Shown: positions 11,740-22,825 of the stretch, piece after piece | How the letters are laid out: the number at the start of each line of letters is the position of its first letter | How positions within the stretch are numbered: position 1 is the first letter of the stretch | Source: Castanea sativa | Taxonomy: Eukaryota > Streptophyta > Magnoliopsida > Fagales > Fagaceae | Assembly: GCF_040712315.1 (NCBI RefSeq) | Contig: NC_134015.1 | Coordinates: 24,677,614-24,741,613, forward strand | Length of the DNA stretch: 64,000 bases | Direction of reading: 5' to 3' | The notes under the pieces: generated by a model | Seen by the model: only the letters and a program-made list of their open reading frames with translations | What the model was told of the DNA's origin: nothing | Database searches by the model: none | Program-made: the position numbers and the translations under genes

Positions 11740-11772
<33 letters not shown>

Positions 11773-11785
11773 GCATTTTTCATTA
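11590..11785. mobile_element. MITE with hairpin core
   Basis: The ends AAATGCTATATA (11590) and TATATAGCATTTTT (about 11766-11779) are inverted repeats. Inside, ATTGTTATTGGTAATAA (about 11637) pairs with CACCAATAACAAT (about 11684). A CA/TA microsatellite (11735-11772) has expanded next to the right end. Non-coding. Confidence 0.6.
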
Positions 11786-12720
11786 CAAAAGGCCCAAAGT
11801 TCTTTACTTTTTTTAAACAGAAATACAAATGCATCTCGAATTCCATGTGCTTCATGGTCAAACGTTTTCAATCAAATAATTCACTAATTACGTCTCTTTA
11901 CTTTCTTTTTTGACAAAATGTGAAAAAAAATCCATAAGTTCTAAAAATATATGGTGTGCCAATAAAAAAAAAAACTCTTTTCTAGTTGAATACAATAATA
12001 ACCATACCCATTAGAAAACAAGTATTGTATCCCATAAAAAAAAAAAAAAAAGTAATATAAAAAACATTATTATATCTAAAATGTTATAGGGGCCTTTCTG
12101 TTGACGGGGCGGCCCAAGCTTATGGGCCAACGAGTACGAAGAGAAAAACAAACACAAAGCCCATGAGTGTTAGAATTTTACAACAAACTTCAGTTTATAA
12201 TAAACACACTCATAAGACTTTTTTTTTTTTTTTTTTAATATCACTCATAAGACTTTATAGTGGAATTAAGCCAACAAGAAAAAATAAAATTGAATTCAGC
12301 AAATTCAGATATTTGAACCCATTGAGCAAGTAATAGTATAACTTTTGAGTGATGCATTCTCATGGGAATGATACTTATTTTTCAGTGCTAGAAGTAGAGG
12401 TATTCCAATCCAAGTAGGTCATCCTGATGAGAAGCTGAGATATAGGCCTCTAAATAATAAAGTGTAGTCTACCATGTGCAATTTTTTTTTTTTAATTCTT
12501 TCTTTCCTTTTCTCTCTCCTCTCACATGTCAAGTCTCTCATTTGTGTTTTTTTTTAAGGTCAAGTCTTTTACTTTGTGGATGTGTCTTTTTTTTTTTTAA
12601 TAAAAGCTTAATTTTATTTTAGGTTATTTTAATAGTGATGTATTAAGTAAGAGATGAGATGAGAAATGTATTGTCAAATGCTATATTAAAATAAATAAAG
12701 TAACTTTTTTATGTGTTAGA
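11786..12720. other. Gene-free stretch with an LTR fragment
   Basis: A-rich and T-rich DNA. 12098-12140 starts TGTTGACGGGGCGGCCC and continues with GGGCC-rich sequence, resembling the terminal part of LTRs like the one at 61177-61928; it is only a fragment. Poly-T runs near 12219 and 12582 could be tails of old retroposons. No gene. Confidence 0.45.
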
Positions 12721-12798
12721 ATATAATTTTTTTTAGAACAACCGATGCTAATGCTCCACTGGGTGCTTAGGGATTGGTGGTGATGAAAGCCGTAAGAT

Positions 12799-13283
12799 CA
12801 TGGTTGTCAAAATCGCAATCTGGATCGTAAAATCGCACGATTTTACGATCCCACCTCACCAAAAAGTTTAAAACCGTAGCATGATCGCAAAAATATTAGG
12901 ATCGTAGGTAGGATCGTATAGGATCATAGGATCGTATGAGATCCTACCGATCCTACCATTTGGCTTGAATTTTTTTTTTTTTTTTTAAGTGGGATTCATT
13001 TGAGTAAACCTATACCCACAAGCCCAATGGGTTTTAGAAGCCTAATAATAAATTGAAGTCCCAAATTTACCCCTATGTCAACATAAAATCTCAAAAAAAA
13101 CCTATAGTATAAGTTTAACGTTTTCAAAAAGAAAACCTAAACTATTTAGAAACACAAAGCTCCAGCACGCACCTCTGTCCCGCGCCTCCTCAGCCCTTTG
13201 TCAAAAACCCAGCACCTCTCAGCCCTGTTAATGGTGAGCCATCACTGCCTTTAAGCTTTCTTAACTTAACTTTAACGTTTTTG

Positions 13284-13318
<35 letters not shown>

Positions 13319-14091
13319 CCAGTCAAAAACCCAGCTCCTTAATCCTACGCCTCCTCACTCCTCTGTCAAAAACCCAACACCTCTCAACCCTCTCAATGAT
13401 GTTGCCATGAGCCATCGCTGCCTTTAAGCTTTTTGGTAATTTGTTTTGGTAGTTAGTACTTAGTAGTTTTTCATTTATTTGTACTTTGATAGTTTGATTC
13501 CATATTGTTGTGTTGTGTATATGATTTTGACAAAGCTTTTAAGGTTTTTATTTTTCTATTTTGTTAACTAAATTAAGTAAAATTTAAAAAATTATGAAAT
13601 AGGATCTTCATTATTTAATTAGCTAGTTAACCTTAGATTGAAAATTCTCTTTTGGATTACATATTGTAAAATTGTAGTTAGCTAGGTTTTATATGCTAAC
13701 TAGCCTAACTTATTTTGGATTTGGAACTTAGAATTTGGAAAACATTTTCCATATGTGTAGATAATATTTTGGGTACTTAGTTGCTAATTAAACACGTACT
13801 GAACTTTCTAGATACATTATGTCAAAAGTTAAATATATTTTGCTTCGTTAGAATGACATAAGAACGATGTAGTGCGTGCAAAATACATTTTATGATGCAA
13901 TTTTTTTTTAAATGGATAGATTCATATTTTAAGTGATTATATAACATACAAAGTCACTATCAATAGGTTTTTTGCTGAAAATCTGAAAATAAGTAGGATC
14001 TTGCGATCCGCGATCCACGATCCGATCCTACGATCTCCGATCCTACCTACCTTCCACGATCCTACGTAGGATCCCGATTTTGACAACCTTG
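12799..14091. mobile_element. hAT-like non-autonomous element with perfect 8-bp TSD
   Basis: The ends CATGGTTGTCAAAATCG and the reverse complement of the right end, CAAGGTTGTCAAAATCG, are inverted repeats. The flanks are CGTAAGAT at 12791-12798 and again at 14092-14099, a perfect 8-bp target duplication as hAT transposases make. Subterminal regions are packed with GATCGTA and GATCCTA motifs in both orientations, as in hAT transposase-binding regions. The 1293-bp interior has no transposase; it carries an imperfect duplication (about 13165-13255 and 13325-13435) around a 37-base A-run. Confidence 0.85.
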
Positions 14092-14099
14092 CGTAAGAT

Positions 14100-14345
14100 G
14101 GTTTATGCAGCCATCAATAAAGACAAAGCATGTATAGCAACAGTAGCAAGAAACCACAAAGGAGATATGACTTTTTCATAAAAAGAGTTGACGGACAACC
14201 ATGACCCCCTAATAGCGGAAGCAAAAGCAGCTCTACTTGCAGCATCCAAAGCAATCAAAATGGGTCTCAAATTTGTAATTTGTGAGGGGCAATGCATTGA
14301 ATGTCATCCTCATGTTTCAATATAGTTTGGCTACTCCTCATTGGT
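14100..14345 (+). pseudogene. RNase H-like (RVT_3) fragment, LINE-related
   Basis: After the hAT-like insertion the + strand reads VYAAINKDKACIATVARNHK, a stop, then LTDNHDPLIAEAKAALLAAS and GLKFVICEGQC. The spacing of the Glu-Ala-Lys-Ala-Ala-Leu-Leu-Ala block and the V(I)xEGxC block is that of the plant RNase H-like domain at the end of non-LTR retrotransposons and related 'ribonuclease H protein' genes. The reading was interrupted by the 12799-14091 element just upstream and holds stops, so it is a relic. The - strand frame 14103-14297 is its shadow. Confidence 0.6.
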
Positions 14346-15110
14346 CTATAAAAAATATTATTTTTAGAATCATACTAATTGATTTGTAAATCCTTTCTCA
14401 AAAAAAAAAAAAAAATTGATTTGTAAATCACACATTTCGGTCAGGAAGCTAATTTTTTTCCCCATGATATATAGCTAAATGAACCCTTTTGTTTAAGCGT
14501 GTGGGAAAAGAGTTGATACTTTCAACTTTTCTTCATGTAGTGAAACTTGTTCGAGTTTCCTTATTTCTTTCTCGCTTTTAAAGACAACAATAAAACTCTC
14601 ATGCAAGTTTTTCTCTACTTAATTTGCTATCACTTTTTTTTTTAAGGATTAAGAGATTTGGATGGTTCTAATTTATTAAATTAGGGGGTTCAACTTAAGC
14701 CTGTTTTCAATTGTGTTTTTAATTATTGAATTCAAATAGTTTGAAAACATTGTTGGCTAAAGCTTGAGAGAAAAAGGAAAATAGAAAAAAAGAAAAAACA
14801 AAAAGAAAAGAAAATGAAAGAACTTAGGGCCCGTTTGGCATACGTGTTTAAAAACTGAAAATTATTGTTTGAAAATACAAACCAAACACCCCCTTAACAT
14901 TGGGAGCAAATGCTTTGCAATGTTGACCTTTCTTTGCCTAGTTCTGCTCTTAGTTATGACTTATGACTTGTATGTTGCTTTTTATTGAGTAACAAGTCTT
15001 GAAGGCCTCCCATAAAAAAAAACAAAAAAAAAAGTTTTGAAGGTCTGATTTATTTTATTTTATTTATTTATTAAAGAACAATAAAGAGGAACATGGATAC
15101 ATTGAAACAT
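14346..15110. other. Gene-free stretch
   Basis: AT-rich with A-runs. 14826-14898 begins GGGCCCGTTTGGCATACG and ends with ACCAAACACCCCC, a very short inverted-repeat remnant of the kind left by MITEs. Nothing else recognisable. Confidence 0.45.
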
Positions 15111-15362
15111 GAGTCTAAATCTTCTATCTTATTTTTCCTGCTCTATTGTATACTTCACAAATAAAAACATGTCACATATCCATCGATTGTATTAAATGCT
15201 AAATTTATGCCTTCTATTATTTTAATTTCCTAAAATAAAAGGCATAATTTCCGAATAGAATGCATAAATTTAGCATGTAATAAAATAGATAGACATGTGG
15301 CATGTTTTTATTTGTAAAGTATACAATAGAGCAATAAGAGTGAGACAGAGGATTTGGACTCC
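15111..15362. mobile_element. Hairpin MITE with 8-bp TSD
   Basis: 252 bp that fold back over almost the whole length: the left arm contains CTCTATTGTATACTTCACAA and the right arm TTGTAAAGTATACAATAGAG. The ends are GAGTCTAAAT and ATTTGGACTCC. Flanks TGAAACAT (15103-15110) and TAAAACAT (15363-15370) form an 8-bp duplication with one mismatch. Non-coding. Confidence 0.75.
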
Positions 15363-15624
15363 TAAAACATAATGTAAAGAAGTATTCAAAAACGTCCTGA
15401 AGGTAAAAGAAATAACATAATATAAGTGTATTACCTCATCTCATCCTCCTTCTTCTATATGTGTGTGTTTCTCAACAACAACAAAAAAAAAAAAAAGAGG
15501 AAAAATGTCTTTATTATTATTATTAGCAAATCCAAATTCATATACAATATTTATTATATTATAACTTCTGTAAATTTATAACTAAGATACAAGCTACAAA
15601 TGTCAAAGAGCACACAATTTTGTT

Positions 15625-15819
15625 TTTTTAAGTTGAGAGGATGAAAAAGTAGGAATATAAAAACAAATCATATTTTTTATGGTATGTATTTAGTAAAGGA
15701 GATGAAATAGTAAAAGGATAGATAGTAAATTGTTATTAAACTCTTATTTTTAAATACCATTTTTTTTTCTTTAGGAAAAAAAAGAAAAAAAGAGTCCAAG
15801 TAAAAAACTTCATCCACTT
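15625..15819. mobile_element. Left half of a MITE split by the LTR element
   Basis: GTTGAGAGGATGAAAAAGTA at about 15632 is the left end. The inverted counterpart, CCATCCTAAGC followed by CCTCCAACCAAACATGG, lies at about 22037-22076 beyond the LTR element. Joining 15819 to 21962 across the CACTT duplication restores one inverted-repeat element of about 310 bp. A related but intact-looking copy starts near 29449 (GGTTGAGAGGATGGAAAAAT). Confidence 0.5.
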
Positions 15820-16251
15820 TGATGAGTCCATAAAAACCATTAAGGTTGTTCATCTTAATGGACGATCATTGCGTCATAAGTAGGCCATCAAAGATAGATG
15901 AGTAACCACCCAACACATTCAATAACGACCATCAAAGGTCTTAAACTCTCTCATCAAGATAAAGAACGTTACAATTAGGGTAATACTCACTCTCATTTAT
16001 GTCCAACAGCAACCTAAGTCACCTATAAAAGGGACAATCTGTCCATTTTCTAAGGTATGTCAAAAACCACTACAAATTACTATTAATAGTAAGAAAGATA
16101 TAGGCCGATACTAACTTAAGCATCGGAGACTCCCCCACCGGGCACAATCCGGTGGTCTCTTCGATCAACACTTTTTATCTTGCAGGTCCTACAAGGTCGT
16201 CTAAAACTCCAGATTAAACGAGTGATCCAATTGACGATTTTGGCATCATCA
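15820..16251 (+). repeat. 5' LTR of the non-coding element
   Basis: Begins TGATGAG and ends GCATCATCA. It contains a TATA box (CCTATAAAAGGG, 16022-16033) followed by CTAAGGTATG. The 3' copy is nearly identical. Upstream of the TATA box are TCATCTT- and AATGGACGATC-type short repeats. Confidence 0.9.
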
Positions 16252-16254
16252 GTT

Positions 16255-16271
16255 TGGCACCGTCTGTGGGG
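16255..16271 (+). promoter_or_regulatory. Primer-binding-like site
   Basis: TTGGCACCGTCTGTGGG begins four bases after the 5' LTR. The Tat element at 40802 has TGGCGCCGTCTGTGAG at the same place. It should pair with the 3' end of a host tRNA; I do not assign which tRNA. Confidence 0.7.
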
Positions 16272-18171
16272 AAGATTTGCCATTAAGCCCTTCCTACAAC
16301 AAAGGGTTACTCTTTTCAATTTGGAGTAATGGACACTAAAGTGCAATACCAAATAACCCAAAATATCACTCCAATCAAGGAATCCTCCCATCTGAATCTC
16401 TAATACACTACTGGAGCACCTTTGTCTTTTTGCTGGTGGAGGACACATGTAAAGAAAAAATCCTTCTCATAAATGAATGGTAAATGGATGCATTCCATGG
16501 GCTAACCCACTAATCCGTCCATTGAGTACAATCGCTCAGGTACGTTTGATGGCTTGATTCTCCTTATAGTAATATTTTTATTTGGTAGAAACGTATTGCC
16601 TAAGATCTTAAAGTCTTACCGTTTAGGTGACTCCAAATAAGGCATAAACTTTTCTCGGAAACAATACGTTATAGCTATCAAATTGTGTATTTACAATTTG
16701 GTATTGCATAACTTAATTTTAGGTAAGTCTTCTAGAAAATTTGCTTAAAAAGGAATGGTTCCAATTAAGCCAAGCACCTATTAAAGAGGTCAACTATAGA
16801 GATAATAGATACATGCATAACAATTCAAATTCTTTTAGAAACTTACCATAATTGTCGCTACACCAAAAATAGTGAATGATTTCACGAGAATAGTTTTATT
16901 CTCATATTACTTGTTTCAAATAGTCATAGAAATCACAAGAGATACACTTATCCAAAAGAGGGTTTAAATATTTGTACAACTATGAAGTTTAAGAATCTAC
17001 AACCTATACACGAAACACACTATAAATATATAGTAAAAGAAAGAGGAATAAAAAATATTCATGGCCAAATACCGGCAAAGTATTATGACCTTGAATCCAA
17101 TTTATGGCCATTAGAAAGGGTTTTATTACCTTTCCTAATATTGTAATAGACCGTTTGTGTCTTCAATTGATATTCTGATAACATCCTAGTTGATATTCAA
17201 GCATTATGGCTTTTCATATCACTACTTTTCTTTCCTAATACATCTTGCTAAGATAGGAAAGATGGAAGCCAAGGATTATTGCTTTGCCAAAGATAATAAA
17301 TCTTAACTTTCTGCATTTGAAAAAAGTAAAACTGAAATTTATTATCTTAATATAATTATAGCGTGTCATAATTCTGAGCACTAAAAAGGTGTATTGGTAT
17401 CTTATTGCCTGTCTAAATAATTTAAAAAAAAAAACTACTTTAGGTATTAAACGTGAAGTTATTCAATTTCGATTTTTGAAGTTAAAGAATTTCTGGATAA
17501 AGAAAGTTAGTGAATACTCCTATATGTTGTTACTTTCTACAATTAGTTTCCTAATGGAAATTAATTTTATAAATGCTCCTTAGAGCAGTCAATTAAATGT
17601 ATAAAATGTTATGTTTTTAGTTCCAGAGTGGTCAATATCATTAGATATAAGATGATTTAAAAAATATGATAATGACATTATTTTTGGGTCAAAGGATCCA
17701 GTTATATAAGGAATGTAAGTTTGTAAAATTTCATAATTCAAAAATCATTGGAATTTATGCCAATATACGTAAAGATATTATTTAGTATCAGTACATTTCT
17801 TCTTGAAATAAATTCCATCATCGTTACTAAGATATGAAATTTTATATCTTGAAATGTTCCACCATAGAATGAACAAAGTTTACTATTCAAACTTTTCCAT
17901 GTATAATTACATGTTTCTTTGACTTTGAGAATGGAGAATTTGAATTGTTCCATTTATACATCCCCCCATATGGTTTCATGAAAACTTTAGTGGTATCTAT
18001 ATGCTTGACAATATAGCTCTAAATCTAACACTTTATGCAGTAAGAGCACACTATAGTACAACAACTAGACTAGCTACTGTACATATATTCTTTAAGTTCA
18101 TAGGATTAAGAATGAGAACTCGTTAAGAGACCCTGCCAAGAAAAAGATCAAAGTTTTGTCCCTCAATACTT
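16272..18171. other. Interior of the non-coding LTR element
   Basis: No coding frame above 110 codons, and none resembling gag or pol. It starts with an ATG frame near 16329 (MDTKVQYQ) that stops quickly and could be a relic of a gag start. The frame on - at 16116-16448 crosses the LTR boundary and is not a gene. Confidence 0.55.
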
Positions 18172-19873
18172 TAAAGAAGCATATAATCAGTAGCTTTAGT
18201 ATTCATATATCAGAGTATACTTCTTTATGATTCACATTTAGTTCACTTCGTCAAAAGATATCTATTATAGTTCAACATGCAATTTGCCTATTTGGATATT
18301 GTCATTCCTAACAAAATGCAACAAGCATTATTGAGGTGACTCATTTTGAGTACACAATTAAAGCTAAGAATAAGCCCCAAGAAAGAAATATACGGGTTCA
18401 AACCATGACAGTTCATTCCTTTGGTTATCATCAAACAAATGACTACAGCCTTCATGTTTAAACGAGGGCAAACCCTTTGGTCGTCTTCAGATACCAAGGA
18501 CAACAACGATAAAAGAACTTAGGATGACCTTCGTCCTTTGAGAAATGAAATATAGCCTTGGAGCGACCTCGACGAATTACAACAATGTGGCCTAGCTCTC
18601 ATCCCTTCAAATGAATGAAGCAAGAGAGATCTAGGCCTTCAACATGAAATATCATGTTAAGCTTAACAAAAAAGATCTCAAAGGAGGAGAACTCGTCAAG
18701 GAGACTCCAATAGTAAAAAGATCGATGTACGTATCAAAATAATGTCATGATCTAAGGTCTCTTATTTAGGTAACTTATTCATTTATTTCTTTTTAAAATG
18801 CATATGCATCTGACATGAAAACATTGATAGCACCCGCTTTTACTTTGGTGCCTACTTCAAATCCAACAAATAAGAGCTCTATAAGTAAGAGTTCAATGAC
18901 GGAGAGTTCGTCAAGAAGACTACAACAATGAAAAGATCAAGGTATGCACAAAATAGTATCGAGATTTAAGGTCTTCTATTGAGGTAACTCATTTCTTTCT
19001 TTCTTTTTAATTATCCATGCAAAAGATTATTTCATTGAAGCCAAATAAATATCAAGCTTGCATAATTATTACAAATGTGTATGTAGAACATGCTGAAAAT
19101 ATTGCTATAAAATTGTTACAACTATCACAATCAATATGACTATATTATTTGTGGCATATGTTTCATCGTCATGAATTTGAGAAGTTTTTTTAAGTTTCCT
19201 AAACTTAAAATGCTAGATTATCATGTTCACAATATGCTCATCAATTTAAGTCTCAATAAATTTCCGCTATCTCCATCAACTCACCAAAATCTTCTTAAAT
19301 TGCTTTAAAAATCATATACAGTGCAAGCACCTAATAAAGACCAGTTTAAAGAAGCATATAGTCAAATAGCTTCAATTTTTATACTTCTCTATGATTCATA
19401 TAGAATGCACTTCATCTTGTATAGCATGCAATTGCACATTCGTACATTGTCATGCAACTAGCATTATTGAAGTGACTTAAGCATACAATTAAAGAAGAAG
19501 GAAGAGAAAATTGCTATTACAAACGGCAATGACCATAGTCATCAAAGCACGCGAAAAAAAAAAAAAAAAAAAAAAAGGTTCCAATCGTGATAGACCATTT
19601 CTCTAGTCGTCAAAAAACGAGAATTGTACTTTTCACGTTTGAACGGGGGCAAAAACGTGGCCTAGTTTTTACGCCTTCAAAAAAAAATTGAAGCAAAAGA
19701 GATCTAGGCCTTAGACATGAAGTATCATGCCGGGCTTTATAAAAAAAAGAAAAAAAAAATCTTGAAAAAAGAAGAGCTTGTCATCCTAAAAAGGGAAGAA
19801 TTTGTCAAGAAGATCCTAGCAATAAAAAGATCGATATATATGACAAAATGATATCGTCATTTAAGGTAACACA
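18172..19873. repeat. Diverged internal duplication
   Basis: Block 18172-18780 and block 19343-19873 share AAAGAAGCATATA, ATACTTCT(T/C)TATGATTCA, GCATTATTGA(G/A)GTGACT, GTGGCCTAG, GAGATCTAGGCCTT and AAAAAGATCGAT in the same order. A third partial copy lies at about 18880-18990. They are direct repeats about 1.17 kb apart, now strongly diverged. Confidence 0.7.
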
Positions 19874-20150
19874 TTTGTCTCTGTCTCTTTTATATTCGTC
19901 TATAAAAATTTACACCTAGTAAAGTTTCATGCAAAAATGTATGCATTACTAGACAGATCACAAAAGAGGTAAAACTCTAGGATTACAAGGAAATAAGAAA
20001 AAGGGTCACCTAGGCTATTGGTATATATGAATTGTTCTAAAATTCTTGTTTAACCAAGTCTTGGCAAGTGCATGTGCTACTTAATGCAGATATCAACATG
20101 GCCTCAAGAAGGTCCAAAACGACATAGCATCAAGGAATCATTCCAGCAAC

Positions 20151-21040
20151 AAGTGACAAGATTCCTTAAATGGGTGTAAGTCACCAAAAAATGGCTAAGT
20201 GATAAGATTCTGTCAAGACGGATGTAAATCACTGACGAAGCCTAAGTGACAAGATTCCTTAAATGGGTGTAAGTCACCAAAAAATGGCTAAGTGATAAGA
20301 TTCTGCCAAGACGGATGTAAATCACTAACGAAGCCTAAGTGACAAGATTCCTTAAATGGGTGTAAGTCACCAAAAAATGGCTAAGTGATAAGATTCTGCC
20401 ACGACGGATGTAAATCACTGACGAAGCCTAAGTGACAAGATTCCTTAAATGGATGTAAGTCACCAAAAAATGGCTAAGTGATAAGATTCTGCCAAGACGG
20501 ATGTAAATCACTAACGAAGCCTAAGTGATAAGATTCCATAGATGGATGTAAGTCACCAAAAAATGGCTAAGTGATAAGATTCTGCCAAGACGGATGTAAA
20601 TCACTGACAAAGCCTAAGTGACAAGATTCCTTAAATGGATGTAAGTCACCAAAAAATGGCTAAGTGATAAGATTCTGCTGAGATGGATGTAAATCACTAA
20701 CGAAGCCTAAGTGACAAGATTCCTTAGATGGATGTAAGTCACCAAAAAATGGCTAAGTGATAAGATTCTGCCAAGACGGATGTAAATCACTGACAAAGCC
20801 TAAGTGACAAGATTCCTTAAATGGATGTAAGTCACCAAAAAGTGGCCAAGTGATAAGATTCTGCTGAGATGGATGTAAATCACTAACGAAGCCTAAGTGA
20901 CAAGATTCCTTAGATGGATGTAAGTCACCAAAAAATGGCTAAGTGATAAGATTCTGCCAAGACGGATGTAAATCGCTCACGAAATCTAAATGACAAAGCT
21001 TTGTAACTGGATGTAAGTCACCTAAAAGTGGCCAAGTGAC
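20151..21040. repeat. 93-bp tandem array made of two 46-47-bp subunits
   Basis: Unit starts (AAGTGACAAGATTCC) fall at 20151, 20244, 20337, 20430, 20523, 20616, 20709, 20802 and 20895, exactly 93 bp apart, with a decayed tenth from about 20988. Each unit has an A half (AAGTGACAAGATTCC ... GATGTAAGTCACC) and a related B half (AAGTGATAAGATTCTG ... GATGTAAATCACT), so the array is a dimeric higher-order repeat. Alternate units share variants (TGCCAAGACGG against TGCTGAGATGG), suggesting further duplication of pairs. Non-coding. Confidence 0.95.
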
Positions 21041-21156
21041 TAAATACCCTTAGACGAGTGTAAGTAAACAAGGATTCTCACACAAACGCAAGTCACACAT
21101 AGATCAAGAATATTAAACGTGCCAACCAGAGAATGAATGAAAGAAGAAGCATCAAA

Positions 21157-21335
21157 GTGATAAAAAATGGTCGTCCAGAGAAATTAGCTTGCTTTTTAGC
21201 AGTGATAAAAAGTGGTCGCCCAAAGAAATTAGCTTGCTCTTCAGTAGTGATAAAAAATGATCGTTCAAAGAAATTAACTTGCTCTTCAGTAGTGATAAAA
21301 AATGATCGTTCAAAGAAATTAGCTCACTTTCAAGA
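21157..21335. repeat. 45-bp tandem repeat, about four copies
   Basis: Starts GTGATAAAAA at 21157, 21202, 21247 and 21292. Because 45 is a multiple of three, the + strand stays open (21133-21381) and reads as a repeated Lys/Arg-rich peptide (VIKNDRSKKL). No start context or family supports a protein, and I treat the frame as a by-product. Confidence 0.85.
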
Positions 21336-21509
21336 TCAAGCTACGATCCCTCGAACGTCCAAAAAGACCTTCAAAAGGTAGATACTAAGAAGTCGTCACA
21401 AAAATACTACCATTCTTAAAGAAGAAAGTAGTTAATGATAAAGAAGTCAGAATCTAAACCAGTCAAGAACATTCCCTAAGTCTGACCAGCATAAAGCAAA
21501 ATCAGACTT

Positions 21510-21525
21510 GGGAATGGGGGGCAAC
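21510..21525 (+). promoter_or_regulatory. Polypurine tract of the non-coding element
   Basis: GGGAATGGGGGGCAAC lies immediately before the 3' LTR and matches the tracts at 10500 and 50452. Confidence 0.8.
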
Positions 21526-21956
21526 TGATGAGTCCATAAAAACCATTAAGGTTGTTCATCTTAATGGACGATCATTGCGTCATAAGTAGGCCATCAAAGA
21601 TAGATGAGTAACCACCCAACACATTCAATAACGACCATCAAAGGTCTTAAACTCTCTCATCAAGATAAAGAACGTTACAATTAGGGTAATACTCACCCTC
21701 ATTTATGTCCAACAGCAACCTAAGTCACCTATAAAAGGGACAATCTGTCCATTTTCTAAGGTATGTCAAAAACCACTACAAATTACTATTTATAGTAAGA
21801 AAGATATAGGCCGATACTAACTTAAGCATCGGAGACTCCCCCACCGGGCACAATCCGGTGGTCTCTTCGATCAACACTCTTTATCTTGCAGGTCCTACAA
21901 GGTCGTCTAAAACTCCGGAATAAACGAGTGATCAATTGACGATTTTGGCATCATCA
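21526..21956 (+). repeat. 3' LTR of the non-coding element
   Basis: 431 bp, same ends as the 5' LTR, with about six substitutions or indels (for example ACTTTTTATC against ACTCTTTATC). Followed directly by the CACTT duplication. Confidence 0.9.
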
Positions 21957-22079
21957 CACTTTATTTTATTTCCTCTTCCTTTTCACTTTTAACAAAATAA
22001 TTCATTGTCCTTATCTGATATCTCTACCCTATCTTCCATCCTAAGCTTTTCTTTTTTTCCCTCCAACCAAACATGGTTT

Positions 22080-22536
22080 ACCTTTCAACTAGTCATGCTA
22101 AAAAGTCAAGTGAATGATACACGTTCAAACAAACTCGACCCCACACGGACTCTCACTTTTCGGAACTTCCCATCCCAGCAGCTCCCACCACTTTACCCAC
22201 GTAGCTTCCTGGTAAGTTCCAAAAAGAAAACAAGAGGGACTGTTCAGTAAAATCAAAGAGTAATTACATTCTTTTTTGACCAAAAATTATATCTCATTTT
22301 ATGGTTTACTCCTATTTATTGAAATGTATAATTTATCCCCCAAATCTATAACTCTGCTTCAATATCCTCCTCCTATCTTGTACTTTGATGTTAAACATAA
22401 CAAAATCAAGTATCGAATAACTAATTTACCTCTCTTTAAAAATAGAAACTAAAAAATATATTGATATTTTAATGCTGAATTCCGCTAAACTTAAAGAGTA
22501 AAACACATAGTCAAGTTTTAAGTATTGCAAAGTTTC
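22080..22536. other. Gene-free stretch
   Basis: A mixed AT-rich region between the split MITE and the SINE cluster. The frame 22005-22250 begins inside the MITE and shows no family features. Nothing else supported. Confidence 0.5.
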
Positions 22537-22695
22537 CACCGCACATTTTTAGTGCGATGGTCATTCTATAAGTATAAATGCTTATAGAGTGTGGAGGGCA
22601 AAAACAGAGGTTTTAGTCTCCAAGAGGGAGTTTCACACATATATATACACATAGATTATGTTAGAATAGAATCTCTATCTTGTATAATAAAAAAA
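22537..22695 (+). mobile_element. SINE, tRNA-like head, with target duplication
   Basis: The unit runs from CCACCGCAC to an A-rich tail (ATAATAAAAAAA). GTTTTAGTCTCC at about 22612-22623 fits a diverged pol III B box (GGTTCRANTCC), and GCGATGGTCATTC lies where an A box would. Flanks AGTATTGCAAAGTTT (22522-22536) and AGTGTTGCAAAGTTT (22696-22710) form a 15-bp target duplication with one mismatch. Confidence 0.75.
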
Positions 22696-22710
22696 AGTGT
22701 TGCAAAGTTT

Positions 22711-22822
22711 TTTTTTTTTTTGAGAGTTTTAATTTATAACATGTTCTTGATAATAACTTTTTATTATTAGACTTAAATATCAATCGGTTTTTAGTGTAGG
22801 CAGGGATTGAACTCTCGATCTC
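22711..22822 (-). mobile_element. Truncated SINE, - strand
   Basis: On - it reads AGAGTTCAATCCCTGCC (B box type), TACACTAAAAACCGATTG and ends AAACTCTCAAAAAAA. It matches the 3' two thirds of the SINE at 22826-22985; the A-box part is absent. Its poly-T (plus view) starts right at the end of the previous SINE's duplication. Confidence 0.7.
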
Positions 22823-22825
22823 TTG

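Larger units (their letters stand above)
15820..21956 (+). mobile_element. Intact non-coding LTR retrotransposon (LARD-type), 6.1 kb
   Basis: LTRs of 432 bp (15820-16251) and 431 bp (21526-21956) differ at about six places by eye. The flanks are CACTT at 15815-15819 and CACTT at 21957-21961, a perfect 5-bp target duplication. A primer-binding-like site follows the 5' LTR and a polypurine tract precedes the 3' LTR. The 5.3-kb interior has no gag or pol; only short frames occur. LTR ends (TTTTGGCATCATCA), the site TTTGGCACCGTCTGTGGG and GGGGGGCAAC match the Tat elements at 3440-11066 and 40802-51046. It is therefore probably moved by Tat proteins. Strand is set by the primer-site and polypurine order. 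Confidence 0.9.

Noticed and set aside
16116..16448. 110-codon frame on - at the 5' LTR boundary
   Set aside because: Spans LTR, primer-site and interior; its LTR part is repeated at the 3' LTR without continuing, and no family resemblance.
20151..21040. CRISPR-like regularly spaced repeat
   Set aside because: Spacing is exact, but both halves of the unit are repetitive with no unique spacers, and the DNA is plant nuclear.
21133..21381. 82-codon Lys/Arg-rich frame with repeated VIKNDRSKKL
   Set aside because: Open only because a 45-bp tandem repeat is a multiple of three; lies in the interior of a non-coding LTR element without other coding signs.
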